Shown in pieces: positions 12,401 through 20,695 of a stretch of DNA of 64,000 nucleotides. The DNA is from Paracnuella aquatica (GTDB lineage: Bacteria; Bacteroidota; Bacteroidia; Chitinophagales; Chitinophagaceae), in the NCBI RefSeq assembly GCF_003332885.2, contig NZ_QOWJ01000008.1, forward strand, positions 150,415-214,414. The letters run 5' to 3'. The notes under the pieces were generated by a model that did no database searches, had not been told where the DNA came from, and worked only from the letters and a program-made list of their open reading frames with translations. The position numbers and the translations under genes are program-made. Every line of letters starts with the position of its first letter. Positions within the stretch are counted from its first letter, which is position 1.

Positions 12401-12745
12401 AAACGTTCTCCGCTTAGGGATGTGGCCACTATGATCCGTTCGTTTTATTATGTGGCGTACGAAGGCTTTTTAACCTCGTCGCACATACCTGTTGAAGAAC
12501 AAAGCAGCCTGTTGGCCTTTGCTGATTTCTGGACGCACTATATGAGCAACTTTTTGCTAAAGGCTTATATAACCGAAACAACGGGCAGTGGTTTTTTCCC
12601 GGAAGAAAAAGCGGAGTTCGATATTTTAATCCAAACGTTTTTGCTGGAAAATGCATTGCAGTGGTTCAATTTCGAAATGGCGCACCGGCCCGAACGGGTG
12701 ATCATTCCGTTGCGCATTATTCAAAGCATCATGAAGAAAAATTGA
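9440..12745 (+). CDS. treS: Trehalose synthase-maltokinase fusion (TreS-Mak) with an altered kinase loop
   Basis: The N-terminal half of this 1101-residue protein is a GH13 trehalose synthase. Catalytic Asp209 (GVDGFRLDA), Glu251 ([11 protein letters not shown]) and Asp317 (RNHDELT) are intact, so maltose-trehalose interconversion should work. The C-terminal half, from about residue 570, matches the maltokinase that makes maltose-1-phosphate for the GlgE glucan pathway. There the catalytic loop normally reads HGDxHLGQ, but here residues 954-961 read HGNLGLSH, and the usual DFEGEP reads DFGGNP at 973-978. The catalytic Asp is therefore Asn956, while the metal-binding Asp973 remains. The kinase half may be inactive or regulatory. 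No glgE or glgB is in the window. Confidence 0.93.
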   Translation: MERTTVIDDKLHWYKDAIIYELHIKAFFDGNGDGIGDFEGLLQKLDYLQELGVTAIWVLPFYPSPLRDDGYDIADYYSINPRYGTIEQFQQFLDEAHKRNLKVITELVVNHTSDQHPWFQRARRAPKGSPERDYYVWSDDPTKYKDVRIIFTDYEASNWSWDPVAQQYYWHRFFHHQPDLNFDNPLVQEEIIKVLDYWCTMGVDGFRLDAIPYLFEREGTNGENLPETHAFLKKLRAHIDERYPSVCFLAEANMWPEDSASYFGDGDECHMNYHFPVMPRMFMALQREDRYPITDIFDQTPEIPENCQWAIFLRNHDELTLEMVTDEERDYMYKVYAKDPKAKINLGIRHRLAPLMENDRRRIELMNSLLFSLPGTPVIYYGDEIGMGDNFYLGDRDGVRTPMQWSPDRNAGFSDTNPQRLYLPVILDPQYHYESVNVETQRANTSSLFWFMKRIINMRKKFKAFSRGNMNFIHVDNPKVLAFTRTYEDETLLIVTNLSKFAQPAEIELNDFKGYIPVEAFSRNKFPAIRDGVPYFFTLAPHSYQWFVLQKKGTETTSEVRHPHIALNDDSELLNSTVVEQLQNEILPQFIQRMDWFTGKDKNLYSTAIIARTSLPMGEKDVDVVLVEVGFESALPEYYQLPLVYCNYEEGRELSVNHPDAIVARISGGGRDGYLCDAVYTTDYQHQILAALGTGKRYMESGALVFSSVPEVQQFLTQDIELQSKVHTTSELHTAIIYNNRYFLKVYRRVDRGMHPDVEITRFLTTHAPNLTTKYAGSMVWHLGQTEFYLGMLEHLEENHGDGHRYMLERIANLIERILARDRSMLAAYPQLGTLSDPVGFDELPENIKEFLGTNASDVARNVGYGLGNIHKTLASSTEPSFVPEEFSLHYQRSLFSSMTSLVRETVQAIQKSTGLPADLQAEVEALAGQREELLERLRRIYSKKFDVAKIRIHGNLGLSHILLTGKDLVIHDFGGNPMRPYSERILKRSPLRDVATMIRSFYYVAYEGFLTSSHIPVEEQSSLLAFADFWTHYMSNFLLKAYITETTGSGFFPEEKAEFDILIQTFLLENALQWFNFEMAHRPERVIIPLRIIQSIMKKN

Positions 12746-12788
12746 TCCCGTCGGATCAATATTTCGATGCATTAAATAAAACAAAAAA

Positions 12789-12815
12789 GCCGCTGCAAAT
12801 GCAGCGGCTTTTTTT
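12789..12815. terminator. Bidirectional rho-independent terminator between treS and the GMC gene
   Basis: GCCGCTGCA (12789-12797) and TGCAGCGGC (12800-12808) form a perfect 9-bp stem, flanked by an A run on the left and seven T residues on the right. It serves the convergent treS and GMC genes. Confidence 0.85.
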
Positions 12816-12836
12816 ATTAAATGCGTTTCGACAAAA

Positions 12837-14537
12837 TTAAAGGTTCATGCGCTTCAACTCCTTCACTGCATAATCGCAAGCCCTTGCCGTTAGCGCCATA
12901 TAGGTAATGGAAGGATTAACACAGGAACCCGATGTCATGCAGGAGCCGTCGGTGATGAATACGTTGGGCACTTCGTGCATTTGATTAAAACCGTTGAGGA
13001 CAGAGGTTTTCGGGTCGCGGCCCATGCGGGCAACGCCCATTTCGTGGTTGGCATTGCCGGGAAAAGACATGGTACCTTGCGCCTTTACATTCTTATACCC
13101 AGATGCTTCCAACAGTTCTGCGCCGGTTACCAGTATGTCGTCGAACATGGTCCGCTCATTTTCCTTAAAGCTGCAATCAACTGAAATGAGCGGCCTGCCC
13201 CATTGGTCTTTTTTATCCCTGTTGAGTGTAACGCGGTTTGCTGCATAAGGCAAACATTCGCCAAAAGCATACAGCCCGATGCGCCACGGACCGGGCACGG
13301 TAAGCGCTTCTTTTAATTCAGCACCGATAGCCGCATCACCAGCCTGTGCCCCACGCGATGCGCTGCCACCAAAATGATAACCCCGCACAAAAGCAGGATG
13401 CTTTTCTGTTACGTTGCGGAACCGCGGAATATAAATGCTGGTGGGCCTGCGGCCATAATAATAACTGTCTTCAAAACCATCTACGTCGGCGCTGATGTTG
13501 ATGCCCTTGAAATGGTCCATCAGGTTGCGGCCCACCTGGTCGGAGCCATTGCCCAAGCCATTTGGAAAACGCGATGAAACCGAGTTGAGCAAAATGGCGG
13601 CGGTAGCTACGGTAGCCGCATTCAGGAATACAATGTTTGCATAAAATTCTTCTGTTTGCCTACTTACCGTATCAATGATCTCCACACCGGTTGCACGTCC
13701 ATTTTCTTCATCGTACAACACGCGGTTTACCAGCGAATGCGGCCGTACCGTAAGGTTGCCCGTTGCATATGCAGCGGGAATAGTGCTGGCATTGGTACTG
13801 AAATAAGCACCATACGGGCAACCGCGGTGGCAGAGGTCACGGGCCTGGCAAGTGCCCCGCCCTTTTACAGGCTTGGTGAGGTTGGCCGTGCGGCCCATAA
13901 TCACGTGGCGGTCCTTGAACTTTTGCGCTACCTGCCCTTTAAAATGCTGCTCCACGCAGTTCATTTCAAACGGCGGCTGAAAATTTCCATCGGGCACTAC
14001 GGCAATGCCATCGCGGTTGCCGCTAACACCCACAAACGATTCAACGTAATCGTACCAGGGCGCAATGTCTTTGTAGCGAATGGGCCAGTCCACACCATGG
14101 CCATCTTTGAGGTTGGCTTCAAAATCCAGGTCGCTCCACCGATAACAGGCACGGGCCCACAGCATGGAGCGGCCACCTACAATATCGCCGCGGATCCAGT
14201 CAAAGCGGCTTTTTTCTTCGTATGGATTTTCAAGGTCGTCGATGTAAAAATGCTTGTTGTCCTCCCGCAGCGAATAGTGGCGGGCTTGTATGTGGTGGCG
14301 CCGTCGGTCTTCCTCGGTCAACGTCATGCGGTGCGCAAACTCCCAAGGTGCTTTTGTAGCCGTTGGGTAATCGCCGTGTTCCACGTTGCGGCCACGATCG
14401 AGCAGCAGCACTTTCAGCCCTTTTTCACACAACTCTTTTGCGGCCCATCCACCGCTGATGCCCGAGCCAACAACGATGGCATTGTATGTATTTTTTTTCA
14501 CCGACTCGGTATTGAGATAGGGTGGATCGTTTTGCAT
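12837..14537 (-). CDS. GMC family FAD-dependent oxidoreductase
   Basis: This 566-residue protein has the dinucleotide-binding motif VVGSGISGGWAAKEL (about residues 21-35), a GMC substrate domain, and the C-terminal GMC signature with NHEMGVARMG and CVNPSITYMAL. The His in NHEMG and the Asn in VNPS correspond to the usual catalytic and FAD-contact positions. Bacteroidota relatives oxidise sugars or glycosides, commonly as the large subunit of glucoside 3-dehydrogenase, with a Tat-exported gluconate_2-dh3 small subunit. No small subunit is adjacent and no signal is seen on this protein. It lies 62 bases downstream of the TIM-barrel isomerase gene on the same strand, so the two probably form an operon. 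Confidence 0.9.
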   Translation of the reverse strand: MQNDPPYLNTESVKKNTYNAIVVGSGISGGWAAKELCEKGLKVLLLDRGRNVEHGDYPTATKAPWEFAHRMTLTEEDRRRHHIQARHYSLREDNKHFYIDDLENPYEEKSRFDWIRGDIVGGRSMLWARACYRWSDLDFEANLKDGHGVDWPIRYKDIAPWYDYVESFVGVSGNRDGIAVVPDGNFQPPFEMNCVEQHFKGQVAQKFKDRHVIMGRTANLTKPVKGRGTCQARDLCHRGCPYGAYFSTNASTIPAAYATGNLTVRPHSLVNRVLYDEENGRATGVEIIDTVSRQTEEFYANIVFLNAATVATAAILLNSVSSRFPNGLGNGSDQVGRNLMDHFKGINISADVDGFEDSYYYGRRPTSIYIPRFRNVTEKHPAFVRGYHFGGSASRGAQAGDAAIGAELKEALTVPGPWRIGLYAFGECLPYAANRVTLNRDKKDQWGRPLISVDCSFKENERTMFDDILVTGAELLEASGYKNVKAQGTMSFPGNANHEMGVARMGRDPKTSVLNGFNQMHEVPNVFITDGSCMTSGSCVNPSITYMALTARACDYAVKELKRMNL

Positions 14538-14599
14538 GCTGTTAAAACGTTTACTTGAAATATTATTTGTGTAAATACTAAAAACGGGCAGCCTGCAGG

Positions 14600-15517
14600 C
14601 TATCGGTCAAGATATTGTTTAATAACACCGGGAAAATGTGCCAGTGCAATCTCGGGTTCGGCAATATCGGGGTGCCAGAGCTTTTCCCATTCAAAGCTAT
14701 AAAAGCCGCCGTAGCCGCCAGCAGCCAATGCACGAACACCATCGAGCACCGGGATCTCCCCTTCGCCAAACAACTTGTATGCAGGTTTGCCTTCCACCAG
14801 TTGTGCATCTTTCAGGTGCACGTGCCTGATGTACGGCTTGAGTTTTTGATATGCATCGGCAGGCGCCTCTTTTGTTACCACCCACATATTGGTTACATCC
14901 CAAATAAGGCCTACCTGCTTGTGTGCGGTTGCCTGCATTATCGCCACCAGGTCGTTGATGTACACCACATCGCCATGTGTTTCCAGCAACACCGTTACCC
15001 CTTTGCCTTTTGCATAATCGCCCAATTCTTTCAGTCCCGAAACGATCAATGCAATGGTGGCGCTTTTATCTACGTCTTTGGGAAAATTGTTGGGAAAAAC
15101 GCGAACATAAGGACAAGAAAGTTGCTGCGCCAGGTCAATGAAACGACGGCCATCCGCCAGGTTTTTATCCCGCTCCGCACCGGGCGGAAAATGCAGCGTC
15201 GCTGAGGAACCAATGCCTACAAACTGCAATCCGGCCGCTTTCATCATGGCCATTGTTTTACGGCGTGCTTCGGCGGTGCCGAATTCGGGGCATTGCGGTA
15301 AATCCATCTGGCGTTGTATGCCGCGAACCTCTAAACCCTTGTATCCATGCCGCGCCGCAAACGACACAATTTTATCAAACGACCAGTCGGGGCAACCCAA
15401 TGTTGAAAACGAAAGTTTGGGGCTTTCTGCAACGGCCGCAAACGATGGCCTGACGGCAAGCGCAGCCAGCATCAGTGCGGAGGATTGCAAGAATTTTTTT
15501 CGGGTGATGGTGTTCAT
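14600..15517 (-). CDS. Secreted sugar phosphate isomerase/epimerase-like TIM barrel protein
   Basis: This 305-residue protein belongs to the AP endonuclease family 2 TIM-barrel group. It shows LEVRGIQRQMDLP, LLETHGDVVYIND, GLIWDVTNMWV and HVHLKDAQL, which place the usual Glu, Asp and His metal ligands. The chosen start at 15517 puts TRKKFLQSSALMLAALAV at the N-terminus, a Tat-like signal with RK in place of RR; the frame is open 17 codons further upstream but that version buries the signal. It precedes the GMC oxidoreductase gene. In Bacteroidota such pairs process glycosides through 3-keto intermediates, and some isomerase-like proteins of this family cleave or isomerise the keto-sugar. The substrate is not known. 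Confidence 0.85.
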   Translation of the reverse strand: MNTITRKKFLQSSALMLAALAVRPSFAAVAESPKLSFSTLGCPDWSFDKIVSFAARHGYKGLEVRGIQRQMDLPQCPEFGTAEARRKTMAMMKAAGLQFVGIGSSATLHFPPGAERDKNLADGRRFIDLAQQLSCPYVRVFPNNFPKDVDKSATIALIVSGLKELGDYAKGKGVTVLLETHGDVVYINDLVAIMQATAHKQVGLIWDVTNMWVVTKEAPADAYQKLKPYIRHVHLKDAQLVEGKPAYKLFGEGEIPVLDGVRALAAGGYGGFYSFEWEKLWHPDIAEPEIALAHFPGVIKQYLDR

Positions 15518-15693
15518 GGCAAAGCAGCCGCTTGTTGCTGCCACCCCAAGATACAATAGCACCCGCAATGCACCGGCGCATGGGTAATATTTTTACATAA
15601 ATGAGTCCTTTTTTACTACAACCATTGCGTTGCAAAACTTTGCGGCAGCAGCTAGGCCTGCGCAAGGTCATAATGAATGCACGGGCACTTCCT

Positions 15694-15701
15694 TATCTTT
15701 A
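15694..15701 (+). promoter_or_regulatory. Candidate -7 box (TATCTTTA) for the small membrane protein gene
   Basis: TATCTTTA differs from TAnnTTTG only in the last base and lies 16 bases before the ATG at 15718. No -33 box is apparent. Confidence 0.3.
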
Positions 15702-15717
15702 GCCCTCTTACTCAGGC

Positions 15718-16125
15718 ATGAAAAAAGTCATTACTTCCGGGCTCATCGTTGGTTTGATCCTTTTTGTTGTTAGCTATGGCGGGCTGTTTTTGGCCATCCG
15801 TTTTTTCCCCGAACTGTTTGTGATGTACAACAACCCGCTGTTCAATTCGGACGGCAGCCGCGACCTGCTGTTTTACCTGCACGCCTTTATTATTGCGCTG
15901 GCGCTGTCGTGGTTTTGGGAACGATTCAAAGGCTTGTTTCCCGGGCCGTTTGTGTTGCGTGGACTGGAGTTTGGGCTGGTTTATGCGCTGGTGGCACTTT
16001 TGCCGGTGATGTGGATCACGTTCAGCTCGCTGGACATCACCTTTCTGATGGTAGCCAGTTGGTTTATTTATGGCCTGGTGCAGGCAGTGCTGGCTGGGAT
16101 CATTTTTGCTAAAATCAACCCGTAA
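15718..16125 (+). CDS. Small integral membrane protein of unknown function
   Basis: This 135-residue protein has four likely membrane spans, at about residues 5-27, 50-68, 82-102 and 110-132. The third to fourth loop is very short. I do not recognise the family. No catalytic or metal-binding motif stands out. The start is the first ATG after a -7-like box. It is flanked by the divergent isomerase gene on one side and by a convergent YceI gene on the other, with a long inverted repeat serving as likely terminator, so it is probably transcribed alone. Confidence 0.75.
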   Translation: MKKVITSGLIVGLILFVVSYGGLFLAIRFFPELFVMYNNPLFNSDGSRDLLFYLHAFIIALALSWFWERFKGLFPGPFVLRGLEFGLVYALVALLPVMWITFSSLDITFLMVASWFIYGLVQAVLAGIIFAKINP

Positions 16126-16155
16126 TTTTTTAAAAACCAACAGCTCAAATAAGTA

Positions 16156-16227
16156 AAAAGGCAAAATTAAAAAGTCAAAAATTAGGGGCTCATTATTCCC
16201 GCTTTTGACTTTTTAATTTTGCCTTTT
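16156..16227. repeat. 25-bp perfect inverted repeat, likely bidirectional terminator
   Basis: Arm 16156-16180 (starting AAAAGGCAAAATTAAAAAG) is the exact reverse complement of 16203-16227, with a 22-base loop. It lies between the convergent membrane-protein and YceI genes. The unit AAAGGCAAAATTAAA is low in complexity, and a related phrase (TTGCCTTTTGAATTT) recurs near 18010, so it belongs to a dispersed repeat class rather than being a unique terminator. Confidence 0.8.
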
Positions 16228-16233
16228 GAATTT

Positions 16234-16830
16234 CTATTCGATCACTTTTATTTTCAGATCAAACACCACGTTCAGTTCGTTGTTGGTTTTGATCATGCCA
16301 CCCAATTTACGCGGCGGTGCAATGTTGAAATCGGAAAAATTTACCTGCTGCGATCCTACCAGGTTGAGCACGCCCCTATCGGCTGCCACTACTTTGTAAG
16401 CCACTTCAAATTGTTTGGACACACCTGCCAGTTCAATATGCACCATCCCTTTGGTAAATGCCTGGCGGGTACCGTTTTCGGGGTATTTATTGATGGAAAC
16501 AAAACGGATCACGAGGTACGGATGCTCTTTCGACTTGAGGGTTTTCCGCAGGTCGGCGGTCATCACCGGGTTGTGGCAATCAAACTGCTGCACATCCAGT
16601 TTGATGTGCCCGTTCAATTGCACAAAAGGCTTTCCGCCCTTTACCACCATGATGGTATCGGGGCGACTGTAATTGGCAATAACACAGCTGAAATTGTTTA
16701 CGTTGGTGCTGCCATCCACCTTGAGCGAACACCCGCTGGTAATGACCCAACGGGTTAACGCCGGTTTGCCGTGCTGAAAACCACAGCACAGGCAAAGCAC
16801 CATAAATAAAACAAGCAGCCGGAGTTTCAT
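16234..16830 (-). CDS. YceI-like domain protein, exported
   Basis: This 198-residue protein starts with a hydrophobic export signal (MKLRLLVLFMVLCLCCGF) that may end in a lipoprotein cysteine. The body follows the YceI pattern with CSLKVDGSTNVNNFSC, a strand-rich middle and HIELAGVSKQFEV, close to the RGITKPVTL position of classical members. YceI domains bind isoprenoid-like ligands. The ligand and role here are unknown. Similarity to the 3250-3798 paralogue is low, so it is not a recent duplicate. It converges with the membrane-protein gene. The 231 bases upstream, before the SDR gene, show no further gene. Confidence 0.75.
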   Translation of the reverse strand: MKLRLLVLFMVLCLCCGFQHGKPALTRWVITSGCSLKVDGSTNVNNFSCVIANYSRPDTIMVVKGGKPFVQLNGHIKLDVQQFDCHNPVMTADLRKTLKSKEHPYLVIRFVSINKYPENGTRQAFTKGMVHIELAGVSKQFEVAYKVVAADRGVLNLVGSQQVNFSDFNIAPPRKLGGMIKTNNELNVVFDLKIKVIE

Positions 16831-17061
16831 GCGTCCATTACATTTTTCCTGACATCATGGTGCCGATTTTACAACTGGTAAAAGCATCGCTGGTGGCATG
16901 TACTCAAATAATCAAAAACCACCTGCAAAATGCGCCGGCATCAAGGGGCAAGATTAAAGTAATTATGGGGCAAAAACGTTTACTTAAATCAAACGCCAGC
17001 ACCAAAAACAATAACCTTAATCAGGAACAAACGTGACGAAAAACGGTGCTTATTGTCGTAC

Positions 17062-17856
17062 CTATTGTTTGCCCGCGCCAATGGCCCGGTCGAGGTGCAC
17101 ATAGCCGCCGTCCACATGAATGAGTTGGCCGGTGGTGTGGCTCGATACATCAGACAGCAGGAAGGCCACCATGTTGGCAATTTCGGTGGCAGTGGTCATG
17201 CGTTGCTCCAGCGGAATGCGGGCGGTGATCTCCTTTAATTTTTCATCGCCATCGGGCATTGATTTGATCCACGAATCATACATCGGCGTGTAACACTCTG
17301 CCACGATCACCGCATTGACACGGATGCTGTAGGGCAGCAACTCCACCGCCCATTCGCGGGTCAGCGCATTGCGGCCGCCGTTGGCCGCAGCATATGCAGA
17401 TGTGCCGCCCTGGCCGGTTTCCGCCGTTTTTGAAGTGATGTTTACAATGGCGCCTTTTGATTGTTTCAGGTAAGGCAAAGCATAGTGCGCCGCCAGGTAA
17501 TAATGCACAAGGTTGCTGTGCAGCGATTCCATAAAACGCTGGTACGATCCGTGTTCCAGGTTCACGCCATCATTGAGGCCGGCATTATTCACCAGCCCGT
17601 CGATGCGGCCATAAAGGGCAGCAGCTTCAGCCAAAGCACGTTCCACTTCTTCGGGTTTGCTCAGTTCCACAGTTACCGCATGTGCGGTCCCACCGGCTTG
17701 CGCTACTTCCTGCACGGTGGCGGCGTTGTCCTCAGCATTGCGGCCAAGTATAACCGCAATAGCACCTTCGGCTGCCAGCACCTGCACAATGCCCTGCCCG
17801 ATGCCTTTGGCACCGCCCGTTACGAGTATTACTTTATCTGCTAAATGTAGGTTCAT
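17062..17856 (-). CDS. SDR family oxidoreductase (L-fucose dehydrogenase-like) with Asn in place of the catalytic Lys
   Basis: This 264-residue protein has the Rossmann motif TGGAKGIG (residues 13-20), NNAG near 90, and the C-terminal stretch TGQLIHVDGGYVHLDRA. Close relatives I recall as L-fucose or related sugar dehydrogenases share the phrase ALTREWAVELL. The active site normally needs Ser-Tyr-x-x-x-Lys. Here Ser142 and Tyr155 are present, but the Lys position is Asn159 (YAAANGG instead of YAAAKGG, an AAC codon). The reading frame is otherwise intact and family-length. Activity may be lost, altered, or supported by another residue. No partner sugar catabolic genes are adjacent. Confidence 0.88.
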   Translation of the reverse strand: MNLHLADKVILVTGGAKGIGQGIVQVLAAEGAIAVILGRNAEDNAATVQEVAQAGGTAHAVTVELSKPEEVERALAEAAALYGRIDGLVNNAGLNDGVNLEHGSYQRFMESLHSNLVHYYLAAHYALPYLKQSKGAIVNITSKTAETGQGGTSAYAAANGGRNALTREWAVELLPYSIRVNAVIVAECYTPMYDSWIKSMPDGDEKLKEITARIPLEQRMTTATEIANMVAFLLSDVSSHTTGQLIHVDGGYVHLDRAIGAGKQ

Positions 17857-17939
17857 ACAATCGTTGGTTGTAGTGTTGGCAAAATGGGCCTTGCCCGTTG
17901 CGATAAAGATACAGGTGGCGGTGCAATGAAGTTTTGATG

Positions 17940-18024
17940 GAATGGAAAAAGTAAAAAAGCAACATCAAAAATGGAAAAATGCTATGCTGTCCGTTATCCT
18001 ATTTGAATATTGCCTTTTGAATTT
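17940..18024. repeat. Degenerate low-complexity inverted repeat
   Basis: A-rich phrases such as AAAAAGTAAAAAAGC near 17944 face the complementary TTGCCTTTTGAATTTTTACTT ending next to the SGNH stop. Pairing is imperfect. It shares TTGCCTTTTGAATTT with the 16156-16227 repeat, also at a minus-strand gene end. Confidence 0.35.
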
Positions 18025-19134
18025 TTACTTGATTAAGATCTTAAAAAACGGCAGCAACTCCTCCGCCAGTATTGCATGGTCCTCCACGCTGGGATGGCCG
18101 GTGCAGCCCCTTGCGTTCATGGGTTTAAACAGGTGAACGGCAAGCTTTTTTGCCTGCGGATTGGCAGCGTCAACCTGTTGCTTCACTGCGGCAAGGCAGT
18201 TGTGCAGCGTTTGCCGTGCGGAGCCTTTTATCATAGGGCTGCTGAGCAATGCAATTTGCGCAGCAGGATATTTCGATTGCACCAGTTGTACAAATTGGAT
18301 ATAGTTGCGGACAAATGCAGCGCTATCGAATGGCAGTCGCTTTTTAACGCCATCACCGTTGCTGAAATCGTTTGTGCCCAGTGCAATGCTCACTACCTGC
18401 GGTGCGTATTTTGTAAAATCCCAGCGACCCTTATCATCGGGCTGAAAACTGGTGGATTCATACACTTGTGGCATGGTCGGCCCATCGCTGTTCCAATTGC
18501 GGTAAATGCCAATGCCGCTTACACTGCTCATGATAAACTGTATGCCGAGTGCACGGGCTACTCTTGGACCGTAAGCGTAGTAGGCATTGTGTTGGTCGTG
18601 GTACACGCCGGTGCCGCAGGCCACTTCCGATGCGTCTGCGGCAGCGCCACAGGTAATACTGTTGCCAATAAACTCAATGAGCGGTGCTGCCTTTTTTTGT
18701 AATGGCTGAATGTTCGTTGCAGTAATTTTTGCAATAGCAATAGGACCAGTATGAGCTTCCGTGGCTTTGTATATCCATACCGTATGCTTGCCCGTTTTTG
18801 CGGCTCGCAGTATAATGGTGGTATCCTTACCACCAAACACTTTGATGCGGTGACCGTACGATCCGTCCATTTCAAACTGCAGGTAATTGTGCCCCTGGCT
18901 CGAAGGCAGCCGTGCATCGATCCTGCATTCAGTGCCTTCAAAACTAAAACCAAAATGCGCCGCCGAACTGATCAACTCCAACTGGCCGGCACTATTCAGC
19001 AACGTACGGCCATACGGCTGCAATGCACTGGCAGCAATAGTTTCTGTAGCAGGGTTGCTCCTATTAACTGCAACACAACCCGATATACACAAAGAAAAAA
19101 GCAACAAGGAATATAGCAAAAGGGAACGCATCAT
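18025..19134 (-). CDS. SGNH/GDSL esterase lipoprotein (CE2-like acetyl esterase)
   Basis: This 369-residue protein has an N-terminal lipoprotein signal with lipobox ISGC (Cys20). A beta-sandwich region at about 40-140 is followed by an SGNH hydrolase. The nucleophile block is GNSITCG rather than GDSITCG; LGTNDFSNGDG supplies the Asn block, and GHPSVEDH near the C-terminus supplies the Asp-His pair. This two-domain layout is that of carbohydrate esterase family 2, which removes acetyl groups from xylan or glucomannan. A plausible task is deacetylation of plant polysaccharide at the cell surface. It is not obviously in an operon: the nearest gene on the same strand lies 169 bases downstream, past a repeat. 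Confidence 0.82.
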   Translation of the reverse strand: MMRSLLLYSLLLFSLCISGCVAVNRSNPATETIAASALQPYGRTLLNSAGQLELISSAAHFGFSFEGTECRIDARLPSSQGHNYLQFEMDGSYGHRIKVFGGKDTTIILRAAKTGKHTVWIYKATEAHTGPIAIAKITATNIQPLQKKAAPLIEFIGNSITCGAAADASEVACGTGVYHDQHNAYYAYGPRVARALGIQFIMSSVSGIGIYRNWNSDGPTMPQVYESTSFQPDDKGRWDFTKYAPQVVSIALGTNDFSNGDGVKKRLPFDSAAFVRNYIQFVQLVQSKYPAAQIALLSSPMIKGSARQTLHNCLAAVKQQVDAANPQAKKLAVHLFKPMNARGCTGHPSVEDHAILAEELLPFFKILIK

Positions 19135-19309
19135 GTCCGCTAATTAATATCGGCCCAAGGTAGTGAGCCGCAGGATAGCAGGTGCAAAAAAGTGGGTGCA
19201 AATGCTCGCAACCTGCCCAACAAATGTTGCAGGCTACCATTATGGTACCTGCATGCAAGTGCGCAGCGAAATGTGTTAGTCGCGCCGCAACAATAATGAA
19301 ACGATCACT

Positions 19310-19804
19310 TTAAATACCTGCCAGTTCATGTTCAGATCTTTTCCACAGCCATTTTTTCTTCAGGCCGTTGTGTGTTTCGGAAAGTTTAATGCAGTTTAAC
19401 TGCACTGCGTAAATATGCCCGGAAATGGCCACAGCAAAAGGATAACGCTTGTAATAGAGCCGTGCAGCCCGCAGGGCCGCATACTGATCATCCGGCAAAA
19501 CTTCGCCGGTAAACTGCACGCCACGCGTATCGAGCGGTGTTAATTTAGCGGGTAAAATGGTGCCTGCCACCCGCCTGTTCTCGGCAATCATGCGGGCATG
19601 TGCCGTGTCGGGCGATGATTTAAAATACAACCATCCATTCGCCTCGTCGTAGGCGCAATAACAGTTGAAGCAATAAGGAAACCCTTCTGCATCCACGCAA
19701 CATACCGAAGCCAGTTTTTGCTCATGTAAATATGCTGTGATGGTTGCGTCCATATATGGCGGTTCGGGGTTTATGGCTACAAAGAGCGCCATTTTACCCA
19801 CCAA
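19310..19804 (-). CDS. Pyridoxamine 5'-phosphate oxidase-like flavin-binding protein
   Basis: This protein of about 164 residues has a split-barrel PNPOx fold, indicated by SVCCVDAEGFPYCFNCYCAY, LYFKSSPDTAHARMI and GTILPAKL. Proteins of this group bind FMN, F420 or haem and often have no PLP-related role, so the true function is open. Three possible starts exist at 19804, 19792 and 19753; the last gives MDATITAYL, where the conserved domain begins, and no ribosome site decides between them. It is divergent from the YdcF gene, with 131 bases between. Confidence 0.7.
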   Translation of the reverse strand: MVGKMALFVAINPEPPYMDATITAYLHEQKLASVCCVDAEGFPYCFNCYCAYDEANGWLYFKSSPDTAHARMIAENRRVAGTILPAKLTPLDTRGVQFTGEVLPDDQYAALRAARLYYKRYPFAVAISGHIYAVQLNCIKLSETHNGLKKKWLWKRSEHELAGI

Positions 19805-19935
19805 AAAATTTGACCTGTATCATGCTTGGAGGCGGCATTTATCAGGTCGCAGCTTAAGTTTCCTAGTGGTTGTTGTACTTGTAAAAAAATCCCGCAGCAA
19901 ACGCGTTTGCACAAAACCGCCTAATTTGGACGGTA

Positions 19936-20589
19936 ATGGAAATCACACCCGAAGTATTAACGCTGGCCCAAAAGATTTGGGATTACCACCATGTAAACCA
20001 CCAGCTGGTGCCATCCGACTGCATCCTCACGCTGGGCAGCCACGATACCCGTGTGGCCCATCGTGCCGCAGAATTGTACCACCAGGGCTGGGCGCCGCTG
20101 CTGATTTTTTCGGGTGGACTTGGCCGCCTTACCGAGGGCATGTGGACGGAAAGCGAAGCAGCCCGTTTTGCGCGGATTGCCGTGGAGGCAGGTGTGCCAC
20201 CGGAAGCCATTTTACTCGAAGACAAATCGACCAACACCGGTGAGAACATACAATTTGTGCAACAACTGCTGCAGCAAAAAAGGTTAAACCCGCAACAGTT
20301 CATCGTGGTGCAAAAGCCGTATATGGAGCGACGCAGCTATGCCACGTTCAAACAAAACTGGCCCGAAAAAAGCTTTGTTGTTACCTCGCCGCAGATCCGT
20401 TTTGCCGACTACCCGAATGACGAGATCAGCATAGAGCAGGTAATCCAGATCATGGTGGGCGACTTGCAGCGGATCAAAATTTACCCGCAAAAAGGCTTCC
20501 AGGTGTACCAGGAAATTCCGGAGGATGTGTGGGCCGCATACGAGCAATTAGTGGCCATGGGTTTCAGTAAACAACTGGTGCGGGAATAG
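19936..20589 (+). CDS. YdcF family (DUF218) protein
   Basis: This 217-residue protein has the DUF218 pattern: CILTLGSHDTRVAHRAAEL, PLLIFSGGLGRLTEG, EDKSTNTGENI and a late VVQKPYMERRSYATF. E. coli YdcF binds S-adenosylmethionine, and other members act in envelope synthesis, but the cellular function is not settled. No membrane segment is visible, so it is the soluble type. It sits 106 bases upstream of the PAP2 phosphatase start, with a promoter-like box in between, so the two need not be co-transcribed. Confidence 0.85.
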   Translation: MEITPEVLTLAQKIWDYHHVNHQLVPSDCILTLGSHDTRVAHRAAELYHQGWAPLLIFSGGLGRLTEGMWTESEAARFARIAVEAGVPPEAILLEDKSTNTGENIQFVQQLLQQKRLNPQQFIVVQKPYMERRSYATFKQNWPEKSFVVTSPQIRFADYPNDEISIEQVIQIMVGDLQRIKIYPQKGFQVYQEIPEDVWAAYEQLVAMGFSKQLVRE

Positions 20590-20664
20590 CGCTGTTTTGG
20601 CAGCACTGAATTAAGGCTTTGCCAAATGTTCCGGAGTGTTAAAGACTCTTTTGGCTGCGGCGCC

Positions 20665-20672
20665 TAATTTTG
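20665..20672 (+). promoter_or_regulatory. Candidate -7 box (TAATTTTG) that decides the PAP2 start
   Basis: TAATTTTG is an exact TAnnTTTG match. If used, transcription starts near 20679, which excludes the GTG at 20636 and favours the in-frame TTG at 20696 for the PAP2 gene. Confidence 0.45.
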
Positions 20673-20695
20673 CGGCGCTAACAACACCATTTCCA

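Noticed and set aside
13656-14558. A 300-codon open frame on the plus strand inside the GMC gene
   Set aside because: It is antisense to a clear GMC oxidoreductase, has no recognisable domain and a composition typical of a shadow frame.
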